This document shows positions 42,612-52,576 of a DNA stretch of 64,000 nt, piece after piece. How positions within the stretch are numbered: position 1 is the stretch's first letter; each line of letters starts with the position of its first letter. Where the stretch lies: the NCBI GenBank assembly GCA_004347695.1, contig SLTK01000012.1, positions 47,215 through 111,214 on the forward strand, in the 5' to 3' direction. The position numbers and the translations under genes were made by a program. The stretch comes from Chloroflexota bacterium. Lineage in GTDB: Bacteria > Chloroflexota > Anaerolineae > Anaerolineales > Anaerolineaceae. The notes below the pieces were generated by a model, which had not been told where the DNA came from, ran no database searches, and worked only from the letters and a program-made list of their open reading frames with translations.

Positions 42612-44933
42612 TCACCCCATTTTCTTCAGCGCGGCCAATACTTTTTCATAGCCGGCCCGGTTTGGGGGATTTAGCCCAATAATTTCCTCCACAATCGCTG
42701 CGGCCTGGTCATTCAAACCCGCCTGGGCAAAGGAATCAGCCAGTCCATCGAGTTGTTCGATCGCTTCGCTGATGCGGTGCCCGCGGAGATAAAGGTCAAT
42801 CAATCGCCGGCGCAAATCCGGTTTATCCGGGTGTTCTTCGGTCAAACCAATCAGGAATCCAGCAGCGGCTGCGGGTTGATTCTTGGTTTCCAGCAGCGAT
42901 ACATACTGGTCAGCTTCCGCCATCGCGTTTTCATTATATCCAAGCCGAAAATTCAGATCGATGATCCGCCCACGAGTTCCGGTATCTTCCGGCTGCATCT
43001 TTCGCATTTGTTCCAGTGATTGCAGCGCTGCACGCCAGTCCAGCCGTTGCATTTCGATATCAGTCAACTGGTTCAATATCTGGAAAGACCAGTAGCGGCT
43101 GCGGGTCGATTCCGGCGCCAACAGCATGGCTGACTGATAGATACGAGCAGCGCCTTCCAGGTCAGCAAGCTGATAATTGGCTTTAGCCAGATTGATGTAT
43201 TCCTGGATCGCCTCGTCGATGCGCCGTTGTGTAATCAACAGTTCGATCATTTGTTTCCGGATATCCAGATCCATTGGCGCAATTTGCAATATGCGCTGCA
43301 ACAGAAGAATAGCCTGGCCAGTCTCACCCCGCAGGGTGTACAATCGGGCGACCAGCAGATATTTTTTGATTGCCTCCGGTTGTTGGCCTTCCCGTAGAAG
43401 CAGGTCGCCAATCTGAATATGAAGCGGCAGGTAGGTCGGCGCCATACCAATCGCCCGGAAAGCCTCCTCGCGCGCCGTCCGCACTTTGCCCTGATCGGAA
43501 AGCATGCGGATATAGGCAAGCGCATCAATCACATTAACACTGCGAATCTCGAGCAACAGCTCTGAAAGCGGAGTTGGCATCTGGCCTGGAGCGGTGGACA
43601 ATTGGCTGCGCGCTTTAGCGGTCAGTTCACGCCAATCCGGGCGGATCAGATGAGAAAACACCTTATCGCACAGCGCTTTCAGGGACGCATCATCATTTGC
43701 CCGCGATTGCCCTTCGATCAGCGGGTCATATAACTGGCGCAGTTCAGTCTGTTGAGCGACCGGTACGGTTTCAGCGTCGGCCAGCCGCAGCGCCTGCAAA
43801 CAGGACTGAGCTGCCTGACGGTATTGTTTCGTTCGGTAATATACGCGCCCTTTAACCAAAAACGCGGCCAGCGCAAATTCGGGACTATGTTCGGCGGTGG
43901 TAAGCGCTTGAATGGCTTTTTCTTCTTCGTGGCTGGCATATAAAACACCCAGGGTGAAGAACACGGCTGGCGTTGAGAAGCCTGCCGCCTGAGCCTTTTC
44001 CAATTCTTCTGCTGCCTGGGCTTCCTGCCCGTGGGTTTGCAGTTCAATGGCCTGTCCAATGTGCATGAGAATCGTGGAGCGGGACTTGGCCTCGGTGAGC
44101 GGCTTATTAAGTCCACGGCGCAGGGATTCCAGGGACGGTTTGGGCTGCGAAAATTCCGAATCATCCTCATCCGGCTGGTCAAAAAGGCTGCCTGCCAGTT
44201 CGACCAGGGCGCGTTGCAGCGCATCCGCAATGGGATCGAGTTGTCGCTCGCTGCTGTCCGCAGCGGTCTCCGGCAGCTTGCTTCTGGTCGCCGAAGCAGA
44301 AGGGAGTGGACCGGTGCGCGGTCGGGTTGGAACGGCTACCGTTTGTCCAATTTTTAACTGGCGCAGCGCCTGGGTCGCATCGGCGTTGCCAGGCGCCAGA
44401 TTGAGGGCATACAAAATCACCTGTGTTGCTTTGCTGGAATCGCCAGCCCGTTGCAGCAAGCCAGCTGCTGCCAGGTATTCATATACCGCATCCGCCTTGC
44501 GCCCAAGGCGTTCGAAAATCAATGCCAGTCGGGTGTGTGCGGTTAAACTATCGGGATGCATGGCAGTAATACGCTGCCAGCATTCGATCGCTTTTTCGAC
44601 ATCGCGGGCTTTTAGAAACAACTCCGCTGCTTGCATGGCGGCGCGAACCGCATCGTTTTTCCGTCCCAGGGTTTCGTAAATTAGCGCCATTTTATCCTGA
44701 GGCGCAGGATCTTCCGGCGATACAATAGCCGCCCGCCGGTACACCGTCAATGCCTGTTCGTATTCGCGCCTTTCAAAAAGGGCCAGGCCAAGGTTGACAA
44801 GCGCGGTTGGATTGTTCGGGAACTCTTCCAGCGCGGCAATGTAGTAACGACTGGCCAGTTCCCAATTCTGATCCCAGGCAGCCGAGTTGCCATTGTTCAT
44901 TGCGTTCTGAAAGACCTGTTGATTTCCCGCCAT
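42612..44933 (-). CDS. large TPR-repeat protein
   Basis: The 773-residue protein is almost entirely tetratricopeptide repeats, for example FPNNPTALVNLGLALFERRE near residue 40 and several units of the form HPDSLTAHTRLALIFERLGR. A Ser/Pro-rich linker lies near 215-240. It has no signal peptide or membrane segment, so it is a cytoplasmic scaffold; its partners are unknown. I prefer the ATG at 44933 over a TTG at 44948 because GGAG lies 9 bases before it. It is convergent with the Liv operon, with only 32 bases between the stops. Confidence 0.85.
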   Translation of the reverse strand: MAGNQQVFQNAMNNGNSAAWDQNWELASRYYIAALEEFPNNPTALVNLGLALFERREYEQALTVYRRAAIVSPEDPAPQDKMALIYETLGRKNDAVRAAMQAAELFLKARDVEKAIECWQRITAMHPDSLTAHTRLALIFERLGRKADAVYEYLAAAGLLQRAGDSSKATQVILYALNLAPGNADATQALRQLKIGQTVAVPTRPRTGPLPSASATRSKLPETAADSSERQLDPIADALQRALVELAGSLFDQPDEDDSEFSQPKPSLESLRRGLNKPLTEAKSRSTILMHIGQAIELQTHGQEAQAAEELEKAQAAGFSTPAVFFTLGVLYASHEEEKAIQALTTAEHSPEFALAAFLVKGRVYYRTKQYRQAAQSCLQALRLADAETVPVAQQTELRQLYDPLIEGQSRANDDASLKALCDKVFSHLIRPDWRELTAKARSQLSTAPGQMPTPLSELLLEIRSVNVIDALAYIRMLSDQGKVRTAREEAFRAIGMAPTYLPLHIQIGDLLLREGQQPEAIKKYLLVARLYTLRGETGQAILLLQRILQIAPMDLDIRKQMIELLITQRRIDEAIQEYINLAKANYQLADLEGAARIYQSAMLLAPESTRSRYWSFQILNQLTDIEMQRLDWRAALQSLEQMRKMQPEDTGTRGRIIDLNFRLGYNENAMAEADQYVSLLETKNQPAAAAGFLIGLTEEHPDKPDLRRRLIDLYLRGHRISEAIEQLDGLADSFAQAGLNDQAAAIVEEIIGLNPPNRAGYEKVLAALKKMG

Positions 44934-45050
44934 GATGGCCTTCTCCAATCCAAGTTAACGTTTATGCGCACCTATACTTTACTCGATCCGCGCATATTTT
45001 ACAGGATTTTTGGTTTACAAACCCGCAAGGTAAGCCGCAGTTCTTTCGGC

Positions 45051-47834
45051 TTAGCTGCGAACCACTTCCAGGCTGCCCCAATTGTGACCCCAGCGCGCTT
45101 CGGTTTCCAGCGGGATGGATAGCGGATAAGCATTTTCCATCACTTCCGTTACCACCTTGATGGTTTCTGAACGTTCGTCAGCCGGCACTTCGAGCACCAG
45201 TTCATCATGTACTTGCAGCAACATGCGTGCCGACAGCCTGGCCTTTTCCAGCGCAACCGGCAAGTGAACCATGGCAATTTTCATGATGTCAGCGGCAGTG
45301 CCCTGCACTGGTGCGTTGATCGCTTCGCGCTCCTCCCGCGCCCGCAAGGCCTGGTTGACCGGGTTCTTTAGATTGGGGAAGTACCGCCGCCGGCCAAGCA
45401 GCGTTTCCACGTACCCCTCTTTTTTTGCAAATTGGCGGGTTCCATCCAGGTAGCTCTTGACGCCGGGGAATTGCATAAAGTAGGCCTTTACAAAGTTTTC
45501 GGCCTCTGCCAGGGTCAGGTCAGTGGTGCGGGTCAGGCCAAACGCACTCATGCCATAGATCAGGCCAAAGTTAATGGCTTTGGCATGCCGGCGTTGATCC
45601 TTGGTGACCGCTGCCAGCTCCAGCCCCTGGACGGCTGCCGCGGTGGCCGTATGAATATCCTGACCGGCGCGGAAAGCGCCCAACATGGCTTCATCCTGGG
45701 CCATGTGCGCCACAATCCGCAGTTCGATCTGCGAGTAATCCACCGCCAGCAGGAATTTACCTTCCCCGGCCACGAAGGCATTGCGCACCTGTCGGCCGAT
45801 CTCCGTACGGGTGGGAATGTTCTGCAGGTTGGGGTCGGATGAGGCCAACCGACCGGTTACCGAGCCGGTCTGACTGTATGATGTATGGACTCGGCCTGTG
45901 CGTGGATTCACCTGCAACGGCAAAGAATCCACATAAGTAGATTTGAGCTTGGTCAACTCGCGATAATCCAGGATGGTGCTGACCACCGGGTGCTCGTTGC
46001 GGATTTCCTCCAGCACATCCGCCGAAGTTGAAAAATGCCCGCTGCTGGTTTTCTTACGCCGGTCGGGTGGTTCGATTTTCAAGGTCTCGAACAGGACTTT
46101 GGAAAGCTGCTGAGTGGAATTCAAGTTGAAGCGGTAGCCGACCTGCTCATAAATGGAAGTCTCGATATCTCCCAGGCGTTGACTGAGTTCCTTTGACATT
46201 TTTGCCAAAAAAGGCACATCCAGCGCCACGCCGTTGCGTTCCATTTGCGCCAGCACTGGCACCAGCGGCATCTCGATCTCGTCGAACAGGCGCAGGGCGT
46301 TGGCTTCCGCCAATCCTTTTTTGAGCAGCGCCACCAGTTGCAGACTGACCTCGGCATCTGCCGCGGCGTAAGGCGCAGCCTGCGCCACCGGAACCTGGCT
46401 CATACTGAGCTGGTTTTTGCCCTTGCCGATCAGGTCCTCAATGTGAGTCATCGCAATGTGCAGGTATTTTTTAGCGGTATCTTTCAGCCCAATATTGTAA
46501 TTATCGGGATTGATCAAAAATTCAGCGATCATCGTATCGAATGCCAGCGGCGCGACCTGCAGGCCGACCTGAGCCAGCACCAGGGCATCGTATTTAAGAT
46601 TGTGCCCGACCTTTGGTGTATGGGGATCGGTCATGGCTGGCCGCAGCGCCTCAAACACCTGCGGGATGGTCAACTGTTTTTCGGCCTGATTATGCCCAAG
46701 CGGGATGTAATAGCCCTGTCCTTCCCGCACTGCCAGCGAAATACCCACCAGATCAGCCCGCATTGGATCGGTAGAGGTGGTTTCCGTGTCAAAGGCGATC
46801 ACCGGAGCAGACTGCAGGTCATCCGCCAGGGCCTTCAATGCTGCTGGAGTATCGACTACGACCGTCTTGAGTTCGTAAGCCGGGGTTTCGCCAATTTGCT
46901 GAACCGGTTCGCCAAACAACGACAGTTGCTGTCGCGGTAAGGGGGAAGGTTCCACCTGTCCTGCGATTTTCTTCAGGCGCGCCAACAGCGTCCTAAATTC
47001 CATTCTCGCAAAGAATTGCTCGATGGCTGGCAGATCGAGATATTTGGTTTGCGCTTTTTCCAGATCGAGCGACACGGAAATATCGGTGCGGATGGTAGCC
47101 AGGTCGCGGCTGAGGTAAGCCTGGCCACGGTCGCGTTCCAGCAATGTCTTTACCCGCCCGGTTATCTCTTCCAGGTGCGCATAAATCTCGTCCAGGTTGT
47201 CATATTTTTCCAGCAGTGAGATGGCAGTTTTTTCACCGACCCCGCCGACGCCGGGGATATTATCCGATTTGTCGCCAACCAGCGCTTTGTAATCCACCAC
47301 CTGGTCAGGGCGGACGCCAAGCGCTGTCACCACGTCTGCCGCGGCGTAATCTTTGGCCTCGGAGAGCTTGCTGCCGGCCAAATTTACCAGCACGCGTTCA
47401 TTGACCAGTTGCAGCAGGTCGCGGTCGCCGGTGATGATCTTGACTCCCAGCCCCTTGGCTACCGCCTGAACGGCGATGCTGCCAAGCACGTCATCCGCCT
47501 CGGCGCCTTCTTTTTCAAGGCGCGGGAGCCCAAAGACATCGACCATTTCGCGGATGCGCTCGATTTGCGGGCGCAGGTCATCCGGCATCTTGGCGCGGGT
47601 GGCCTTGTAATCCGGAAAAATCTCATTACGAAAAGTTTTCCCGGTATCAAAGGCGACCGCCATATATTCGGGCTTCTCCTGTTCCAGCAGGCGCAGCAGC
47701 ACGCTGGCGAAACCGTAGGTGCCGGCCGTCGGTTCGCCGCTGCTGGTGGAAAACTTCTGCCCGGTGACGGTCAGGGCAAAGAAGGTGCGGTAAGCCAGGG
47801 CGTGTCCATCAATCAGATACAGGGTTGGCGGCAT
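45051..47834 (-). CDS. polA: DNA polymerase I
   Basis: The 927-residue protein has all three domains. Residues about 1-290 are the 5'-3' exonuclease (YLIDGHALAYRTFFAL; GVGGVGEKTA). Residues about 320-500 are a proofreading domain whose acidic residues are intact: AFDTETTSTD, GHNLKYDALVL and YAAADAE. The polymerase part has VDYSQIELRI, RRHAKAINFGLIYGMSAFGL and LLQVHDELVLEVP. It fills gaps in repair and replaces RNA primers. Confidence 0.97.
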   Translation of the reverse strand: MPPTLYLIDGHALAYRTFFALTVTGQKFSTSSGEPTAGTYGFASVLLRLLEQEKPEYMAVAFDTGKTFRNEIFPDYKATRAKMPDDLRPQIERIREMVDVFGLPRLEKEGAEADDVLGSIAVQAVAKGLGVKIITGDRDLLQLVNERVLVNLAGSKLSEAKDYAAADVVTALGVRPDQVVDYKALVGDKSDNIPGVGGVGEKTAISLLEKYDNLDEIYAHLEEITGRVKTLLERDRGQAYLSRDLATIRTDISVSLDLEKAQTKYLDLPAIEQFFARMEFRTLLARLKKIAGQVEPSPLPRQQLSLFGEPVQQIGETPAYELKTVVVDTPAALKALADDLQSAPVIAFDTETTSTDPMRADLVGISLAVREGQGYYIPLGHNQAEKQLTIPQVFEALRPAMTDPHTPKVGHNLKYDALVLAQVGLQVAPLAFDTMIAEFLINPDNYNIGLKDTAKKYLHIAMTHIEDLIGKGKNQLSMSQVPVAQAAPYAAADAEVSLQLVALLKKGLAEANALRLFDEIEMPLVPVLAQMERNGVALDVPFLAKMSKELSQRLGDIETSIYEQVGYRFNLNSTQQLSKVLFETLKIEPPDRRKKTSSGHFSTSADVLEEIRNEHPVVSTILDYRELTKLKSTYVDSLPLQVNPRTGRVHTSYSQTGSVTGRLASSDPNLQNIPTRTEIGRQVRNAFVAGEGKFLLAVDYSQIELRIVAHMAQDEAMLGAFRAGQDIHTATAAAVQGLELAAVTKDQRRHAKAINFGLIYGMSAFGLTRTTDLTLAEAENFVKAYFMQFPGVKSYLDGTRQFAKKEGYVETLLGRRRYFPNLKNPVNQALRAREEREAINAPVQGTAADIMKIAMVHLPVALEKARLSARMLLQVHDELVLEVPADERSETIKVVTEVMENAYPLSIPLETEARWGHNWGSLEVVRS

Positions 47835-48166
47835 AAAATTTCCAATCTGGCAAAGGTTGCGCGGTTTTTGTTCCTGCGAGTCAGCAGCAGGCAGCGGGAA
47901 GGCAATTATTCAGGACCGATCTGGTAACAATAAAGTGTAACACGGGCAGAAACCGGAGGCAAGCAAGCCGGTCCGGTGTACCGCCATCCAGCCCGGCAGA
48001 ACGGCCGCCGGTTATCACCGGCATGAAACCTTCCGCCGAGACAAAAAACGCGTTGGTGTAGGATCAGGCCGGGGCCGGCAAATTTCTTACGCTTTTTCTC
48101 CCGACCGGTTTGAAATCCCTGCTAAAATGGTTCTAATTTCCCAACTTGATCCATGCCGTTTATGCG
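47835..48166 (+). promoter_or_regulatory. spacer with extended -10 promoter before C25-like gene
   Basis: No gene is supported between the divergent polA and C25-like genes. An extended -10 box TGCTAAAAT at 48120-48128 lies 39 bases before the ATG at 48167, the same 9-mer as at 22384-22392. A short CCGG-type inverted repeat (CCGGTTATCACCGG) is near 48008-48021. Confidence 0.45.
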
Positions 48167-49735
48167 ATGCGCCGGTTTCTTCAACGCTTGATCCTTGCAC
48201 TGCTATGGCTGGCGGGCATGCTTACCGCATTACCCGCGCAGTCTTCTTTGGTGGCTGCGCAGAGCGCCGCGCCGCTGTATTTGATCATCACACCGGATGC
48301 ATTTGCCAGCACTTTAACCGATTTTGTTGCCGTCCAACAGGAACGCGGTTTTCAAGTTCAGGTGGCGCTGCTTTCACAGACGGGACCTGACAAAGAGCAA
48401 ATCAAAAATTACATCAAGCGATTATTTCCCCGACCCAGGTATGTGCTATTGGTTGGCGATAGTGAGCTCATCCCCACCTGGCCTTTCACGACGTTCGCCT
48501 TCCCGCCGGCCAGCACCGACCTGTATTACACCACTTTCACTGACAACAGCTACAGACCGAAAACAATCCTTGGTCGACTGCCTGTCCATAATGCAACCGA
48601 TTTGACCAATTACCTGTCCAAATTGATTGCGTATTACCGCATGGCAGCGATACCCTCCTGGCAGCAGCAAATTTCCTTCATAACCACGGATCATCCTACG
48701 TACGCCATGGATACCGAGGACGATTTTAATTATATTATCGCTACCGATACCACACCGACTGGTTATAGTGGAACATTTACAGGGCGTGACGGGGCTATTG
48801 CACCCACCACCGGCGGCGACCGGCTATTTCCGCTCACTTATAACGCCAACTCTGATGACGTTGTGTCGATCATCGGAGAAGGCCGGGCTGCAATCGTCTA
48901 TCTTGGGAGCGGCAGCCCAACCTCATGGGATTGGAATGCGGGTCCTTTCCTGTCTGTAAATCAAGTTCGAACGCTAAGCGGACCACCGATCCCGCTGGTG
49001 TTAGCATTGGCGCACAAGACCGCAGATTTTGCAACAGCCGAATCGATGGCAGATGCATGGATCCTCAGCGCACAATCCGGCGCTCTGGTCTACATCGGGG
49101 CATCAGCCGATACCCAGAATAACTCAGCCAGAGGATTGGCATACGATTTCTTTTATACTGAATTTTATGATTTCAGCACCCCGCGGAGTGTCGGCGAGTC
49201 GCTACAGGCTTCTCTGCAGTATTTGGATAAAATTTTCTTCCCTGCGTCAGGCGCAAAAGCTGAATATGAAAGATACCAGCTATTCGGCGACCCATCGCTC
49301 TCCTTCCGGCTACCGCAAGGCGCACGGTTGAGGACGCATAAATTTTATTTGCCCATTGACTGGGACTCGCAGGTCACCATTCCATTTTCGGTCGAGAACC
49401 CCGGGGAGACCACTGAAACCTTCGAACTGGCCATCCATTCGTTTGCGCTAAATCCTGTTGCTTTGGATGTATATTCGGTGGAACTTGCACCGGGGGCTGC
49501 GACTGTCGTCTATGCAACCGTGCAAATGTCAACCGACTATCCGGTGGGAGCATCGGACAATATAACCCTTACCGCCACCCAGCACGAACCCCTACCGGCT
49601 GATGAGCTGATCAAAACGAAAATAACCGTCAGCGTGCAGACCTTTGACCCTGACATTCCCCTGCCGCTGGTCAAGCGTTCTAATTTTGGCAAGCCCTACC
49701 TGCGCCCTGACGCAGCCGTTGGTATAATCCAGTAA
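48167..49735 (+). CDS. gingipain-type (peptidase C25) fold protein with lost catalytic dyad
   Basis: The 522-residue protein has a signal peptide (RLILALLWLAGMLTALPAQS) and a C25-type core: YLIITPDAFASTLTDFVAVQ, KRLFPRPRYVLLVGDSELIP, TILGRLPVHNATDLTNYLSK. A beta-sandwich domain follows after about residue 385. In active gingipains a His sits in GHGS and a Cys in an AC motif ending the next strand. Here those places read LGSGSPTSW, with Ser248 for His, and LALAHKTADF, with His283 for Cys. Both catalytic residues therefore seem lost and the protein is probably a non-enzymatic exported binding protein. The ATG at 48167 puts the signal at the N-terminus; a TTG lies seven codons earlier. Confidence 0.75.
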   Translation: MRRFLQRLILALLWLAGMLTALPAQSSLVAAQSAAPLYLIITPDAFASTLTDFVAVQQERGFQVQVALLSQTGPDKEQIKNYIKRLFPRPRYVLLVGDSELIPTWPFTTFAFPPASTDLYYTTFTDNSYRPKTILGRLPVHNATDLTNYLSKLIAYYRMAAIPSWQQQISFITTDHPTYAMDTEDDFNYIIATDTTPTGYSGTFTGRDGAIAPTTGGDRLFPLTYNANSDDVVSIIGEGRAAIVYLGSGSPTSWDWNAGPFLSVNQVRTLSGPPIPLVLALAHKTADFATAESMADAWILSAQSGALVYIGASADTQNNSARGLAYDFFYTEFYDFSTPRSVGESLQASLQYLDKIFFPASGAKAEYERYQLFGDPSLSFRLPQGARLRTHKFYLPIDWDSQVTIPFSVENPGETTETFELAIHSFALNPVALDVYSVELAPGAATVVYATVQMSTDYPVGASDNITLTATQHEPLPADELIKTKITVSVQTFDPDIPLPLVKRSNFGKPYLRPDAAVGIIQ

Positions 49736-49791
49736 CCCTCGCGGCCGCCCATTACGTCGATGCGCGCTGCTCCGTGGAGGAAACTGCGCCA

Positions 49792-50436
49792 ATGTCTGAA
49801 ACCGACACCTTTCGCTGCCCACACTGCGGCCAGCGCCACCCAACCGGGACGCTTTATTGCCCGATCAATGGCCTGCCCATCGAACTGCCGGACGCCGCGC
49901 CCGCACTGCCAGGCCTGCCGGAAATCCGTAAATTAAACCGCTGGTGGTTAATCGGCGGAGCTGTGCTGGCCGGAGCCATCCTGTGCCTGGCAGGCATTGT
50001 CACCCTGTCCATTCTCAGGGAGCGGGTCAACCCAAATATCACCCCAACTGTACTGGTCTTTTTGCCTTCCCGGGCGAACAACACACCCGCGCCCAATGTC
50101 ACCCTGGTCGCTGCCACCCCGCAGCCCGGCGTAACGCCGCTCCACGAGCCGTGGGCGGCCTGCCCGGATGCATCCTACCTTTCCCGTTTGCGCATTGGCG
50201 ATACTGCTGAAGTCAGCAGTAATCCCCCACTGGCAAACCGGGTGCGCAGTCAGCCATCCACTGACGCTGAAGTCCTTGGTTCCATCCAGCCTGGTGAAGA
50301 TGCGCTGGTGCTGGACGGGCCGGCCTGCGCCAACGGCTGGGTATGGTGGAAAGTCCGCTCCAACGAGACCGGCCTGGAAGGATGGACGGCCGAAGGCGAC
50401 AGTTCCAACTACTGGCTGGCGCCCGTATCTCAATAA
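49792..50436 (+). CDS. zinc-ribbon, membrane-anchored SH3-like protein
   Basis: The 214-residue protein starts with a zinc ribbon (FRCPHCGQRHPTGTLYC), then one membrane helix (LIGGAVLAGAILCLAGIV, about 57-75). A Pro-rich linker and a bacterial SH3-type domain follow (RVRSQPSTDAEVLGSIQPGE and GWVWWKV) near the C-terminus. The SH3 part would lie outside the cell, where such domains often bind peptidoglycan. GGAGG lies before the ATG at 49792, which I chose over a GTG at 49774. Confidence 0.75.
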   Translation: MSETDTFRCPHCGQRHPTGTLYCPINGLPIELPDAAPALPGLPEIRKLNRWWLIGGAVLAGAILCLAGIVTLSILRERVNPNITPTVLVFLPSRANNTPAPNVTLVAATPQPGVTPLHEPWAACPDASYLSRLRIGDTAEVSSNPPLANRVRSQPSTDAEVLGSIQPGEDALVLDGPACANGWVWWKVRSNETGLEGWTAEGDSSNYWLAPVSQ

Positions 50437-50604
50437 CTGCAGGCCTGCCTGCTCCTCGGCTGTTGGCCGGTGATCTCGCCTGACCCGGTGAACTAGCGCG
50501 GGCAGTTGCCCCATCCGTTTTTGCAGAGCGCCGTTCTCCGCAGAATACACAGCCTGGCAACTCGATATCATCATATGCCCTAACTGCATGACTAATTCTT
50601 CTCA

Positions 50605-50722
50605 GGGGCTGTCTCAAAAGCGGGCGGGCGTGGAAACCCGCCCCTACAGGTAGGGGATGGGTTCCACCCCATCTCGTATATGTGGTGGAATAAATGACAA
50701 ATTTATTCTTTTGAGACAGCCC
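50605..50722. mobile_element. 118-bp MITE-like element with perfect 16-bp terminal inverted repeats
   Basis: GGGGCTGTCTCAAAAG (50605-50620) and CTTTTGAGACAGCCCC (50707-50722) are perfect inverted ends. Inside are two hairpins (GGGCGGG/CCCGCCC and GATGGG/CCCATC) and no coding sequence. No clear target duplication is seen in the flanks. The left 43 bases recur at 63930-63972 with two differences, which shows it is a dispersed family. The rest of 50437-50969 holds no gene. Confidence 0.82.
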
Positions 50723-50969
50723 CTTATTTTAAATTGCGCGTCATCTAAAACGCGGTGCTTACCCGAAGCACGCAGAATACACTTTTCCCGCACAGCGAGC
50801 AAATTCCTTCACGGCTGGCCTGCGGCTGGCATCACACTTGCACTTATCTGATTAACGACAGCAAACGCTGTTCGACGGAGCAAAACCATTTCTTCCCTGA
50901 CCAACTTTATACTCCCGGAGCAGGCCTGTTAAAAGCCCAAAGACCGGACCAAGGCGGATTGATTCAACC

Positions 50970-52556
50970 ATGAACCGAAGCATTTATTCCCGTAGAAAAA
51001 GCAACGAACCTAATCGCAAGACGGCCTGCCGTCCTCAACCGCTTCCAGCCTACTTCCTACAAACCATGCCGGTGCCGATGTGTATATTGGATCGATTGAC
51101 CGGCCATTACCTCGATGCCAACGACGCTTTTGCCGGGCTGCTGGGTCAGAAACGGGAGAATATAGTCCATAGGAGCGGCGCTGACCTGCCTGCCGGTCTG
51201 GGCGAGAATAACCTGAAGAATATTTTTGCCCGGCTGGAGGAATCTTCGGCCGTTCGCTCCCTTGATATGATCATTCTACAAGGCGGAGGCAAGGTCATCA
51301 AAACCGCCAGCCAGATCCAACTAGTGGATTTTCAGGGCCGTGAAGCTGTGCTGGTCACATTGAATACTTTCGCAGCCGGGAACACACCCACCATGCTTGA
51401 TCAGCAGGAAAAGCACGTCCAGACGGCCAACCAATTCAGCCTGGCCATGGCTGAAGCCGCCAGCCCCGATGAAATCGCGCAGCAACTGGCTGCATCTGCC
51501 TTCGACATGCTTCCCGATAGCTGCGCGGTGCTGGTATCGTTGTGCGATCCGCATGAGCAATCCATTACCGATATCTACCAGCAGCATGTTGGCGATACTT
51601 TTCAACGCGCCGACTTCCCTGAAATGAAACTGGAAGCTGCGAGCCTGAGCCTGTTGAGCGATACGATCCACACCCGGCAGCCCATCATCACCGGCCAGTA
51701 CGATGAACGACAAAGGACTATCGTCGATCGTTTGAAATTGTTTGCACCTGGCAAGGTGATTCAATCGGGCATCAGCCTGCCCATGCTTGCCGGCGGAGCT
51801 GTCATCGGTGTTTTGCAGGTCTTCAGCCACAAACCGGACCGGTATCACCTCAGCGATACAGCGGCTGGTAGTTTGATTGCCAATACGGCAGCCGGCGCCA
51901 TTCACGGCAATCGATTGTCGAATATTCTGGAGCGCGCCAACCAGGATTTATCTCAGACCTATGAAGCCACCATCAATGGTTGGTCGCGCGCTTTGGAACT
52001 GCGCGATTTTTCAACTGAACGCCATGCTGAACGGGTCGTCTCAATGAGCGTTGAACTGGGGCGCCAAATTGGGCTGGATGAACCCGAACTGCTGCGCATC
52101 CAGCGCGGTGCGCAACTGCACGACATCGGTAAGATGGGCGTCCCCGACAGCGTATTGTTGAAACCTGGCCCGCTGGATGAAGCCGAATGGCGGGTGATGC
52201 GCAAACACCCGGTGTACGCCTATGAATTGTTGCGCCCAATCCCGAAGTTCAACGATATTGTCGATATCCCCTATTGCCACCATGAAAAATGGGATGGCAG
52301 CGGCTATCCACGCCGTTTGAGCGGCCGCGAAATTCCACTGCCCGCCCGGGTGTTTGCCGTTGTGGATGTGTGGGATGCTTTAAGTTCAAACCGGCCGTAT
52401 CGGCCTGCCTGGTCACAACATCAGGTGCTGGATTACATCCAGCATCAGTCCAACAAACAATTCGAGCCGGAAATCACCCGTGCTTTCCTCGATGTTGTCA
52501 AAGGGAAAAGCGCCAGCAAACGCGCTGCCGCCTTCCCATTACGGCGGGCAATTTAG
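50970..52556 (+). CDS. PAS-GAF-HD-GYP domain protein (probable c-di-GMP phosphodiesterase)
   Basis: The 528-residue cytoplasmic protein has a PAS domain (about 25-135; VPMCILDRLTGHYLDANDAF), a GAF-like domain (about 150-315), and an HD-GYP domain (about 330-510). The last includes RGAQLHDIGKMGVPDSVLLK (HD), HHEKWDGSGYP (GYP) and FAVVDVWDALSSNRPYR. It likely senses a small ligand and breaks down cyclic di-GMP. It stands alone after the MITE-containing spacer. Confidence 0.9.
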   Translation: MNRSIYSRRKSNEPNRKTACRPQPLPAYFLQTMPVPMCILDRLTGHYLDANDAFAGLLGQKRENIVHRSGADLPAGLGENNLKNIFARLEESSAVRSLDMIILQGGGKVIKTASQIQLVDFQGREAVLVTLNTFAAGNTPTMLDQQEKHVQTANQFSLAMAEAASPDEIAQQLAASAFDMLPDSCAVLVSLCDPHEQSITDIYQQHVGDTFQRADFPEMKLEAASLSLLSDTIHTRQPIITGQYDERQRTIVDRLKLFAPGKVIQSGISLPMLAGGAVIGVLQVFSHKPDRYHLSDTAAGSLIANTAAGAIHGNRLSNILERANQDLSQTYEATINGWSRALELRDFSTERHAERVVSMSVELGRQIGLDEPELLRIQRGAQLHDIGKMGVPDSVLLKPGPLDEAEWRVMRKHPVYAYELLRPIPKFNDIVDIPYCHHEKWDGSGYPRRLSGREIPLPARVFAVVDVWDALSSNRPYRPAWSQHQVLDYIQHQSNKQFEPEITRAFLDVVKGKSASKRAAAFPLRRAI

Positions 52557-52576
52557 GCAGTTTGTGGTCATCCCCA

